22,167 bases of DNA. It comes from JBCDBY01 sp039182715 (GTDB lineage Bacteria > Planctomycetota > PLA2). This document shows, one piece after another, positions 15,454-22,167 of the stretch. Each line of letters opens with the position of its first letter. Position 1 is the stretch's first letter. The DNA lies in assembly GCA_039182715.1 (NCBI GenBank), contig JBCDBY010000033.1:1-22167 (forward strand), written 5' to 3'. The notes beneath the pieces were generated by a model. That model saw only the letters and a list, made by a program, of their open reading frames with translations, was not told the DNA's origin and made no database searches. The position numbers were made by a program, and so were the translations under genes.

Positions 15454-16089
15454 ATGGCCAAGCTCGTCACCGAAGCGGTCGGCACCTACTTCCTCGTCCT
15501 GCTCATCCTGCTCACCGGCAACCCGATCGCGATCGGACTCGGCCTGACCGCGCTCGTCTACATGGGCGGGCATATCAGCGGCGCGCACTACAACCCCGCC
15601 GTGACGCTGACCTTCCTGCTGCGCGGCCGCGTGGACGTGGGCGAAGCGATCCGTTTCGTTCTCGTGCAGCTGGTCGGCGCCATTCTCGCGGCGGCGACGG
15701 CAGCCTACCTCGTCCGTGTCGGGACGGTCGAGCCCGCCCCGCAGGCCATCGGCCAGGCCTACGTGACGGAGATCCTCTTCACCTTCCTGCTCGTGATCGT
15801 GATCCTCAACGTCGCCGATGCGCCCGGCACGAAAGGCAACAGCTACTACGGCGTCGCCATCGGCTTCGTCATCACCGGAGCGGCGTTCGCGGGCGGCAAG
15901 ATCTCCGGCGGCGCCTACAACCCGGCTGTCGGCATCGGCCCCAACCTCTTCGCCGTGGCGCGCGATGAGTCCGTCGACAACCACGTCTGGCTGCTCTACA
16001 CGGTGGGACCCGTCGTCGGAGCCTTGCTGGCAACGCTCGTCTTCAGCCTCCAGATGCGATCCGCCGCCCCCCGCGAAACGACGGAGTAG
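15454..16089 (+). CDS. Aquaporin-family (MIP) channel, small and lacking the filter arginine
   Basis: A 211-residue channel with six hydrophobic helices and two NPA boxes: GAHYNPAVTL (N47) and GGAYNPAVGI (N156). The first half contains GHISGAHYNP, the MIP signature. The second NPA is followed by V159 where nearly all aquaporins have the selectivity-filter Arg. By ungapped spacing to E. coli AqpZ, the other filter positions would be I27, A144 and G153, giving a wide apolar pore rather than a water-specific one. It is the last gene of the operon, five bases after the SRPBCC stop. Upstream reading from 15058 is rejected as it overlaps that gene. What it conducts is unknown; small neutral solutes, gases or H2O2 are possible but not shown. 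Confidence 0.88.
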   Translation: MAKLVTEAVGTYFLVLLILLTGNPIAIGLGLTALVYMGGHISGAHYNPAVTLTFLLRGRVDVGEAIRFVLVQLVGAILAAATAAYLVRVGTVEPAPQAIGQAYVTEILFTFLLVIVILNVADAPGTKGNSYYGVAIGFVITGAAFAGGKISGGAYNPAVGIGPNLFAVARDESVDNHVWLLYTVGPVVGALLATLVFSLQMRSAAPRETTE

Positions 16090-16165
16090 CGGAGTCAGGG
16101 GACCGGGATCGAGCGCGACGTCCTGGACCGTCACGAGGACGCGCTGCACGAGAGAAAGCGGGATG

Positions 16166-16208
16166 ACCGAGCCGGGTTCAATTCTCCCGCTATTCGAGAA
16201 CGCGGGAG
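16166..16208. repeat. Dispersed hairpin element, copy 1
   Basis: An imperfect palindrome between the convergent aquaporin gene and the DUF4304-like gene. Left arm CTCCCGC (16184-16190) pairs with GCGGGAG (16202-16208) around an 11-base loop. The 25 bases at 16166-16190 match the reverse complement of 19497-19521 at 24 positions. There is no T-run on either side. It may act as a bidirectional terminator or be a REP-like element; the repeat identity is seen directly, the function is inferred. Confidence 0.65.
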
Positions 16209-16244
16209 GCGATCCAAACGGGCCAGTGCGCTCCGACTCATGCC

Positions 16245-16898
16245 TCAGCCAGGCGAGGTCGGGAGTTCGCGGATGCGACCGGCCATTTCCTCGCAGCGGC
16301 TACGAATCGACGCACGGACGCTCTCGTCCAGGCTCGGGCTCAGCGATGACTCGAGCTCCCCGAGCGTTTCGAGCGCGCTTGCTGGAGAGCCGTTGAGCGC
16401 CTTCAATGCCGCCTCGTGCGTGGCGCGCCCCAACACGAAGCCCGGGTGAAGAGAGTCGAGGTTCGCCAGCACGTCCTCGATGGACTCCATCCGCTCCAGA
16501 AACGGCAGCGCACGCTGTTGGATGCGCTCACCAATCTCGGCGATCGCCCGCGATGTGGTGGCTGCCAGATCGCCCGGGTCGAGATTCCACCAAACGTCGA
16601 GGTTTTCAGGGTCGAGGCCTCCGATTCGCCCATGAACCGATGCCCGAACAAGACTCGGCGACTTTGGCTCAGGCTTTCCGTCGATGAGGGTCGCCACGCC
16701 GGGCACATAGACGCCGAGGTTGACCGTGAAGGACAGCCCGCGCGAGTCGTTCCACTGGCTCCGCTGGGCTTGCAGCAACCAAACGACTTCGGAAAGTCTC
16801 CGCGTGTATGTCCAGCGCTGCTTGCGGAAGCCTCGCGGCTTGAGGTGAGCCGTGAACCCGCGGGAAAGGACTTCCCCGAATGCCTCTTCCAGTGTCAT
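16245..16898 (-). CDS. DUF4304-like protein of unknown function
   Basis: A 217-residue soluble protein with no signal or membrane helix. Its first half has the layout of DUF4304 proteins: FTAHLKPRGFRKQRWTYTRR, then VVWLLQAQRSQWND, then LSFTVNLGVYVPGVA, which read as a helix followed by strands. The second half (about 120-217) is helical with charged faces. DUF4304 has no assigned biochemical role. ATG 16898-16896 is preceded by a weak GGTGATGG. The gene points toward the aquaporin gene (convergent, 155-base gap) and is divergent from the 744-residue protein, so it is probably its own transcription unit. Confidence 0.75.
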   Translation of the reverse strand: MTLEEAFGEVLSRGFTAHLKPRGFRKQRWTYTRRLSEVVWLLQAQRSQWNDSRGLSFTVNLGVYVPGVATLIDGKPEPKSPSLVRASVHGRIGGLDPENLDVWWNLDPGDLAATTSRAIAEIGERIQQRALPFLERMESIEDVLANLDSLHPGFVLGRATHEAALKALNGSPASALETLGELESSLSPSLDESVRASIRSRCEEMAGRIRELPTSPG

Positions 16899-17117
16899 TT
16901 CGCCATCACCCGCGCCGATGATAACGCTCGCGGATGCGGATCCCTCAAGCTGCGTCGAAGTGGTTCCATCAACGCAAGGTCGGCTTCGCGTTCGTTCTCA
17001 CTTCACGGACCCCGGGGATGGCCAACCTGCTGCACCCGACGGTTCGACCACGCCGGCCAAACTCAAGTCCCCTGAGGCCCATCGGGCCCGCCGCGATGGT
17101 TAGAATAGGAGCGCGTC
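16899..17117. promoter_or_regulatory. Divergent intergenic region, no motif assigned
   Basis: These 219 bases separate two divergent genes and should hold both promoters. I see a TAGAAT close to the plus-strand gene (17102-17107), but it is too near the ATG to be a comfortable -10, and no -35 fits. TAGGAG at 17106-17111 is the ribosome site of the gene at 17118. Nothing else stands out. Confidence 0.35.
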
Positions 17118-19352
17118 ATGGCCACGTCTCGAACTCGAACGATACTGCAGTCCCTCGCCCTGGTAGGCGTCATCGGGACGGTCGCGCTTTGGTGGCTGAC
17201 AGAGCAGGAGTCTGCCCATCCCGACGCGGCTCGATCCGTGGCCGCGGACCACAAGTCGCCCGCAACGAAGGGGCTCGGCGGCAGGGAGGAAGACGCGGAC
17301 ATGCGCCACGACTCCAAGGGGCTGCGAGCGAACGACAACCGGGGCCGAGTTCGCGGCGAGATCGTGGCGCCGACCGAGCCGGAGGTTGAGCCGCGGATCG
17401 TCGTTCGCGAGGAGGACTCACCCATCGCCGGAGAAAAGGAGACGGAGGGTGCGTTCGAGCTCGGGTACGAGAGAAAGCCGGAGGGCACCTACACACTCGA
17501 GGTGGATGCGCCGGGAATGAAGTCCGTATCCGTGCCCTTGCCGTCGGCAGAGGAGGACGTGGGGCGAATCGTCCTCCAACCCGCTTTGGTCTATCGCGCG
17601 AAGCTGATGCTCGATGGTCGGCCCGCCTCCGGCGTCAAGGTCGCCCTGCAACTGCACAAGGCAATCCCGGTCAGCAGCGGCGACAGCCGGACCGAAGAAG
17701 ACGGAACGGTGGCCCTCACGACGACGAGCGCCGAGTTTTCGCACTACCTGACTCCCGAGGGGAACTACGCGGACCTCTCTCTCGCGTTCGAGCGCGAGGG
17801 CAGTTTCTTCCAGTCCGTGCCGGCGCGGCTGGACGGGTTTCGGGTCGTGCACGTCGTCGAACTCTCTCCGGCCCCGAATATCGAGTTCGTTCTGCGGTCG
17901 CGCGAAGACGGTGTTCCGTTTCGTCTGGAGCAGGGGCCCAATCCCTATCAGGACGGCCGCTACGCGCCGTTCGCGCGCGTTGTCGACTCCGGCAAGACGA
18001 ACCGCGGCGGCAAGTTCGCTCCTCGCTGGCCCGAGGGAATCAGGCTCTTGTGGATCGTCGTCGGGGCCTCCGGCGACGAGACCTGGTTTCCCATGCTCCG
18101 CGATCAGGCAGTCGCCGCTTCTCCCGTCGAGCTGAACCCGCAGGAACACTACGTCATTCGGGTTCGGCTCCGTCATGGGACACGCAAGGTTCCAGGAGCG
18201 AACATCGCGGCGTACCTCCTCTCTCCAGACGCATCCCGCGCCTTCGGCTGGATTCGCGGCGTCACAGGCGGAGACGGCGACGTCACGTGGCGCGTCGGTC
18301 GAATGGAGATGCAGATTGAGCGGCCGCCCCACGTGGCCTCGGCCGAGGTGCTCTACGCTCTCGACGGCGTCCCGGCGTTCGAGTTCCTGCATCTACGAAA
18401 GAGGCGTGGCGTATCGAGCCGAAACCCGGTCGTGATCAAACTCGGGAAGCAGCAGAAGCTCGACCCGCTCCATCGCCGTCGAACGATCTGGTTTACGTGT
18501 CGCGACGCGGATGGAAACCGGCTCACGCCGACGCGAGTCTCCGCGACGTTCCAGGGGGAATTCGGCCTTGGGCACTTCGCGGGTGGGCGACCGCGCAAGG
18601 TCGCGGAGTCGATCGCGGGGCGACCCGATCTCTTCGAGGCGTCGAAACTCGCCGTGCCGAGGGAAGGACGGGCCTCTTCGGCGGGCAAAGGGCTCTTCAC
18701 CGTCGTGACGGCTGAGAGAGGCAAGTACCACTTCGACGTGACCGCCGACCAGTGGCGTCAGGCCGCATCGGCCAACTCGCCTCTCGCATTCGTCTATCCT
18801 GCCCCCACCACGCTCCGCCGACGCCTTCGTGTCGTCGATGCGAGCGGCGTTCCCGTCCCGCGGGCGTGGGTCACGATCTGCCCGATCGTCTTCGACGATC
18901 AACCGTACGTGGGTGAACTCATGCACGCCGCGACCGACTCGCGAGGAGTGCTCAGACTTCGTCACCTCGCCGAGGACGGCCGCTACCAAATCTACGTGCG
19001 CGACCTGCGAGACGACCGCTCGGGCTGGGTGGAACACTTCGAGGTGAAGAACGCCGCCGAAGAGACCACCGTGCTGCTCGCACCGCCCGTGCGATTCCAG
19101 GCGGAGCTGGAGCTCGACACCGAGATCATCAAGTCGGCTGAGGGGATCGGGTTCGCACTGCAAAGCGTCGCGGGTGGAGCCATGCCGAGAATTCACTGCA
19201 TCGTCAAGGACGGCAAGATCCTGGCGCCCCGGGCGACCGGGCTGGAAGGCTACGTCTTGTACGGCCACTACTGGTCGCCCCAGGAGAGCAAGCTGTACAA
19301 CGTGACGATTCCGGCGGCGGAGGCCCACGGCCAGCGCGTGCGCTTCCCCTAA
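17118..19352 (+). CDS. Anchored multidomain protein with carboxypeptidase-regulatory-like repeats
   Basis: A 744-residue protein with an N-terminal signal or anchor helix (about 9-27, LQSLALVGVIGTVALWWL), a charged low-complexity linker (about 30-75), and then a series of beta-rich modules. Modules recognisable as carboxypeptidase-regulatory/Ig-like are about 75-155 (ends GTYTLEVDAPGMKSVSVPL), about 155-245 (GRPASGVKVAL ... TEEDGTVALTT), about 345-410 (KVPGANIAAYL ... GGDGDVTW) and about 565-660 (DASGVPVPRAWVTI ... DSRGVLRLRHL). The recurring pattern is G-x-P-x-x-G/A-x-V followed by D-x-x-G-x-x. There is no catalytic motif, sorting tag or lipobox. Such proteins are usually extracytoplasmic and may bind polymers or partners; no specific role can be given. 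ATG 17118 has a good TAGGAG at 17106-17111. Codon use is less strictly GC-ending than in the respiratory operon. Confidence 0.75.
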   Translation: MATSRTRTILQSLALVGVIGTVALWWLTEQESAHPDAARSVAADHKSPATKGLGGREEDADMRHDSKGLRANDNRGRVRGEIVAPTEPEVEPRIVVREEDSPIAGEKETEGAFELGYERKPEGTYTLEVDAPGMKSVSVPLPSAEEDVGRIVLQPALVYRAKLMLDGRPASGVKVALQLHKAIPVSSGDSRTEEDGTVALTTTSAEFSHYLTPEGNYADLSLAFEREGSFFQSVPARLDGFRVVHVVELSPAPNIEFVLRSREDGVPFRLEQGPNPYQDGRYAPFARVVDSGKTNRGGKFAPRWPEGIRLLWIVVGASGDETWFPMLRDQAVAASPVELNPQEHYVIRVRLRHGTRKVPGANIAAYLLSPDASRAFGWIRGVTGGDGDVTWRVGRMEMQIERPPHVASAEVLYALDGVPAFEFLHLRKRRGVSSRNPVVIKLGKQQKLDPLHRRRTIWFTCRDADGNRLTPTRVSATFQGEFGLGHFAGGRPRKVAESIAGRPDLFEASKLAVPREGRASSAGKGLFTVVTAERGKYHFDVTADQWRQAASANSPLAFVYPAPTTLRRRLRVVDASGVPVPRAWVTICPIVFDDQPYVGELMHAATDSRGVLRLRHLAEDGRYQIYVRDLRDDRSGWVEHFEVKNAAEETTVLLAPPVRFQAELELDTEIIKSAEGIGFALQSVAGGAMPRIHCIVKDGKILAPRATGLEGYVLYGHYWSPQESKLYNVTIPAAEAHGQRVRFP

Positions 19353-19358
19353 AGGGGA
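19345..19358 (+). terminator. Short hairpin over the stop codon
   Basis: TCCCC (19345-19349), loop TAAA (19350-19353), GGGGA (19354-19358). The stop TAA lies in the loop. The stem is only five pairs and no T-run follows, so terminator function is weakly supported. Confidence 0.25.
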
Positions 19359-19465
19359 TGACCGAGGAGACGTCGTCCGCCGCGATGGACGCACTCCTGG
19401 CAACAATCGTGTTCCGCGTGCAGACCTCCACCATCCCGAAGAGAACCGAGTCAGCGGGTTCCAAA

Positions 19466-19521
19466 GCCGGGTCTCATTCTCCCGCTATCTTGGTTCGCGG
19501 GAGAATCGAACCCGGCTCGGT
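19466..19521. repeat. Dispersed hairpin element, copy 2 (long stem)
   Basis: GCCGGGT (19466-19472) pairs with ACCCGGC (19510-19516). After a 3x3 internal mismatch, ATTCTCCCGC (19476-19485) pairs perfectly with GCGGGAGAAT (19497-19506) around an 11-base loop. That gives 17 pairs in all. It sits in the 215-base gap between two plus-strand genes. The right arm matches copy 1 (16166-16190) in inverted orientation at 24 of 25 bases. No T-run follows, so a REP-like element or a structured transcript end are both possible. Confidence 0.75.
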
Positions 19522-19567
19522 AACTGTCGGTATCCACGGCTTGGGACTTGGCGAGCCTGCGGGAGGA

Positions 19568-20596
19568 ATGAGGATGCGCCCCATCGGAGCGGTGCTCTGG
19601 ATGGCATTGATCGTCGGTTGTCGTTCGCCGAGCGGGTGCGGCTCCGTAGACGTCGGTGAGTTGCCTCAAGAACTCGCGGCAGGTCTTCGAGGCGGCCGCA
19701 TCGCCTGCGTGAACGTCGGCGACCACTCGATCTCGGTGATCGACGTGCAGCGCGGTCGAGAGCACATTCGCATCAAGCTTCCCGTCGCGGAGGTCGACGC
19801 GAGCGGGCAGGAGACGTTCGACACGATCAGCGGCGCCTGTGTCGACCCCGGTCGATCCATCGTCTGGGCCGCGACGACCGGCGGGGACCTCTTCGCGATC
19901 GACGTCGCCACGCGTCGCGTCCGAGTCGCGTTGACCGATCGCGGGCTGTCGTTCAGCGCCTTGACGTGGGACCCGTTCCGGCGCGAGGTCCTGCTGGCCA
20001 CGGATGACGGGACGATCGGGCGAGCCCGGAACGGCGAGCTCGTCGAGGTCCATCGGGCCTCCCGGCGCGTCTCGCGACTCGGATGGATGGGCGAACGCCT
20101 CGTTTTCGTCACGATCGAAGATGCGATCATCGGGAGCGGTTACTTCCAGTCCTCGGTCGGCTGCTACGACCTTCGGACCCGGACGCTCGTGTTCGAACAC
20201 GCCTTCGAGCGCGGGATCGCGGTCGATGCGGTCGCGAGTACGAACGACCGGTTGTGGGTGGCGGACAGCGGCAACGCCCAGCTCCACCAGTTCGACGCGC
20301 TGGGGAACCGGCGGCTCTCGCTGGATCTGGGCGAGTTCTTGCCCGACCGGTTGGTCGTGAGCCAGGAACGACTGCTCGTTTCCGATCGATTCCAGGGACG
20401 GGTACTCGAGTTCCAGCTCGCGGGCGCCCGGATGGGAACCGAGCCGACCGGGGAGTACCGGATCGGTTCCCATGGGGCATCCGCGATGCTGCTCATGCCG
20501 GACGACGTTTTGGCCATCACGGTCGGCCAAGCAGGGAGTGTTTTGCTTGTGCGGCCGTCCGAGGCGGCTCCCTTCACAGGCTACCGGTTCCCTTGA
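19568..20596 (+). CDS. Predicted beta-propeller lipoprotein
   Basis: A 342-residue protein with a lipoprotein signal peptide: basic start MRMRP, hydrophobic IGAVLWMALIVG, lipobox ending in C18. The remainder reads as repeated propeller blades resembling YVTN/NHL/SMP-30 types: DHSISVIDVQRGR, GGDLFAIDVATRRVRV, DDGTIGRARNGELVEV, DRLWVADSGNAQLHQFDALG and ERLLVSDRFQGRVLEFQL. Each has a D/G-x-x-x-hydrophobic turn. No enzyme residues can be assigned; such propellers often bind partners or substrates. Start ATG 19568 has GGGAGG at 19561-19566; ATG 19574 is an alternative. The open frame extends upstream to 19358, but that would run through the hairpin repeat and bury the signal peptide. It converges with the CPBP gene after a 16-base gap. 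Confidence 0.78.
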   Translation: MRMRPIGAVLWMALIVGCRSPSGCGSVDVGELPQELAAGLRGGRIACVNVGDHSISVIDVQRGREHIRIKLPVAEVDASGQETFDTISGACVDPGRSIVWAATTGGDLFAIDVATRRVRVALTDRGLSFSALTWDPFRREVLLATDDGTIGRARNGELVEVHRASRRVSRLGWMGERLVFVTIEDAIIGSGYFQSSVGCYDLRTRTLVFEHAFERGIAVDAVASTNDRLWVADSGNAQLHQFDALGNRRLSLDLGEFLPDRLVVSQERLLVSDRFQGRVLEFQLAGARMGTEPTGEYRIGSHGASAMLLMPDDVLAITVGQAGSVLLVRPSEAAPFTGYRFP

Positions 20597-20612
20597 ACGT
20601 CGAACGTCCCCC

Positions 20613-21902
20613 CTAGCGCATCAGGAACATCAGGAACAACAGGAAGCCGTTGTGCAGCGCGTGGACCGTCATCGACGCGTAGACCGAGCCGCGCCATTCG
20701 CGTACGACCGCGAGCACGATGCCGGTCATGCCGAGCGCGGGGAGACCGGCGAGGCCCTGCGGATGGATGACGGCGAAGAGGACCGAGCAGAGGATGGACG
20801 CGCCCATCACCGAGAAGCGCGGGCGCAGGTAGCGGTAGAACGCACCGCGGAAGGTGAGTTCCTCCCAGATCGCGGGGAAGATCGACACGCTCAACAACAG
20901 GGTCCACCACGGCAGGTCACGACGCGTCGCGAGCTCGTGGCGCACCGGATGATCCGGTTGCAGGCCGGTCAGGTCGGAGAGCTGCGCGGTGAGCAGCAGC
21001 CCAATGAGAATGACCGGCGCGCCCGCGAGGTAGCCGAGGATGCCGGCGCCGATCTCCTTGTGGATGGGGCTGCCGCCGCGCAGACCGATGCCGCCCGTCC
21101 ACTCGCGCCAGGGCATGCCGCGCATAACCGGCCAGAACACCGGCACGAGGAGCAGCAACATCACCGCGAAGCCGGGCAGGCCGGTCTCGTCGAGCACACC
21201 CGCGGAGACGAAGAGCGTCGCCGCGAGCACGAGCACCACCGACTGCAGCCACGGCAAATCGCCCGACCCCGCGTCGTGCAGCGCAAACCGCATCGGGACC
21301 CGGCCGCGGCTGGCGCGCCAGACGAACCGCGCGCAGAGAAAGCAGCCGAAGAGGAAACCGAGCAGCACGAAGCCCTGGAAGACGGTGCGCTGCATGGCGC
21401 GGTCGCGTTCGACGTCGAGCAGCGCGCGGCGGACGGGATCCTCGTCGTCGAGGCCGTAGACGTTGGAGAGCTCGCCGAACCAGCCGTGCCGCTCGACGAG
21501 TCCGCGCTGCGTCGCCTCGTCGAGCGTGCCGCCCCCGTAGCGCCGCAGGAGTGGCTCGCGATCCTCGAGATCGTCGGGCAGGTCGCGCAGGACGCGCAGC
21601 GCCGGCTCGGGGCCGCGCACCTCCGCCTCGGTGATGGCACGCCGCATCGAATCCGCGCTCGTCCGCGAGACCGACTTCATCTGATCGAAGATGGTCTTCG
21701 CGTTCTGCTCGCCGGTTTCGACCCGGTCGAGCTCCTTGCCGAGTTCGTGGATTCCGACGGCGGTGCGGCCGAGCATCTCGAACGCGAGGGCTTCGACCGT
21801 GGCGCCGTCCCCGTCGACCGGCTCCCAGTTCCAGTGCACGGCCATCAGCGCGCCCGTCACGACGACGAGCAGGCCGAGCCAGTAGCTATGCTTCGACGTC
21901 AT
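20613..21902 (-). CDS. CPBP-family intramembrane metalloprotease with an N-terminal extension
   Basis: A 429-residue integral membrane protein. The C-terminal half holds the CPBP (CAAX protease / bacteriocin-processing) motifs: E347-E348 and R352 in EELTFRG, H380 in FAVIHP, and H414/N418 in HALHN. The N-terminal half is unusual. A first helix (about 8-22) is followed by roughly 145 charged, mostly helical residues (about 25-170) before the next membrane helices at about 172-192. This soluble insert may sit outside the membrane and could be a regulatory or substrate-binding part. The substrate is unknown. ATG 21902-21900 overlaps the 3' end of msrB by 17 bases, with GAAGAGG immediately before it, suggesting translational coupling to msrB. 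Confidence 0.88.
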   Translation of the reverse strand: MTSKHSYWLGLLVVVTGALMAVHWNWEPVDGDGATVEALAFEMLGRTAVGIHELGKELDRVETGEQNAKTIFDQMKSVSRTSADSMRRAITEAEVRGPEPALRVLRDLPDDLEDREPLLRRYGGGTLDEATQRGLVERHGWFGELSNVYGLDDEDPVRRALLDVERDRAMQRTVFQGFVLLGFLFGCFLCARFVWRASRGRVPMRFALHDAGSGDLPWLQSVVLVLAATLFVSAGVLDETGLPGFAVMLLLLVPVFWPVMRGMPWREWTGGIGLRGGSPIHKEIGAGILGYLAGAPVILIGLLLTAQLSDLTGLQPDHPVRHELATRRDLPWWTLLLSVSIFPAIWEELTFRGAFYRYLRPRFSVMGASILCSVLFAVIHPQGLAGLPALGMTGIVLAVVREWRGSVYASMTVHALHNGFLLFLMFLMR

Positions 21903-22167
21903 CCTCTTCGAGGTCGATCGACGCCGAGTTGATGCAGTAGCGCAGTCCGGTCGGCGGCGGACCGTCGGGGAAGACGTGGCCTAAATGGGCATCGCATTTC
22001 GTACAATGGACTTCCGTGCGCCGCATGAAGAACGACCGGTCCTCTTTCTCACCGACAATTTCATTGTCGATGGGTTGGTAAAACGAAGGCCAACCGGTGC
22101 CGCTTTCAAATTTTGCGTCTTGTTCGAACAGCGGGACGTCACAGCATACGCAGGTGAAGACCCCGGC
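21886..22167 (-). CDS. msrB: Peptide methionine-R-sulfoxide reductase MsrB, 3' part
   Basis: The last 93 codons of a gene that enters from the right edge; the start is outside the window. It contains the MsrB hallmarks: the zinc pair CVCC (residues 6-9 of the fragment), ESGTGWPSFY, the second zinc pair CTKC, DAHLGHVFPDGPPPTGLRYCIN with the catalytic Cys in RYC, and the closing SASIDLEE. It repairs Met-R-sulfoxide in proteins. The part from about 21985 to 22150 is clearly lower in GC, using codons such as AAA, TTT, GAA, CAA and ATT, while the last 30 codons match the GC-rich neighbours. The stop TAG (21888-21886) lies inside the CPBP gene. Confidence 0.95.
   Translation of the reverse strand, partial: AGVFTCVCCDVPLFEQDAKFESGTGWPSFYQPIDNEIVGEKEDRSFFMRRTEVHCTKCDAHLGHVFPDGPPPTGLRYCINSASIDLEEDDVEA

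Noticed and set aside
19489..19521. tRNA T-arm look-alike (GGTTCGATTC on the minus strand of the hairpin repeat)
   Set aside because: The flanking stem does not pair as a T-stem, and no acceptor, D or anticodon arms can be drawn. It is explained by the palindromic repeat.
19358..19567. Upstream extension of the propeller lipoprotein frame
   Set aside because: It crosses the hairpin repeat and would place the signal peptide and lipobox 70 residues inside the protein; ATG 19568 has a good ribosome site.
20597..20612. Terminator between the convergent propeller and CPBP genes
   Set aside because: The gap is only 16 bases and shows just a short direct repeat GAACGTC and a C-run, with no hairpin.

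Overview
The window is a very GC-rich bacterial chromosome segment. Its codons mostly end in G or C, and intergenic gaps are short. It holds one long plus-strand respiratory operon, then a looser set of single genes. The combination of alternative complex III, a cbb3-type oxidase and large anchored proteins with carboxypeptidase-regulatory-like domains suggests a Gram-negative from Planctomycetota or a similar phylum. That placement is inference; no rRNA or phylogenetic marker is present.

Layout. At 56-1582 (minus) lies a cytosolic hybrid histidine kinase. It is divergent from the operon at 1718-16089 (plus), whose gene order is: actA (pentaheme c), actB (iron-sulfur and molybdopterin-oxidoreductase-like), an actC-actD fusion, actE (monoheme c), actF, a 94-residue membrane protein, ccoS, ccoN, ccoO, a monoheme ccoP-like gene, a CcoI/FixI-like copper ATPase, a membrane-anchored SRPBCC protein, and a small aquaporin-family channel. 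Most junctions are 4-base ATGA/GTGA overlaps, so the set reads as one translationally coupled transcript.

How the parts work together. ActA-F would oxidise membrane quinol and pass electrons through c hemes to a cbb3 oxidase (CcoNOP) that reduces O2. CcoS and the copper ATPase are maturation factors for the CcoN binuclear centre. No CuA-containing subunit II, Sco protein or bc1 complex is seen, so a direct ACIII-cbb3 unit is the likely design. The more unusual points are the ActC-ActD fusion, the one-heme CcoP, a copper ATPase without an HMA domain but with an added Met-rich membrane region, an SRPBCC protein where ccoH might be expected, and an aquaporin without the usual selectivity-filter arginine.

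After the operon (16090-22167) come a DUF4304-like gene (minus), a 744-residue anchored multidomain protein of unknown role (plus), a predicted beta-propeller lipoprotein (plus), a CPBP-family membrane protease (minus), and the 3' part of msrB (minus), which runs off the right edge. Two related hairpin elements sit at about 16166-16208 and 19466-19521. I saw no tRNA, rRNA, CRISPR array, transposase or integrase.
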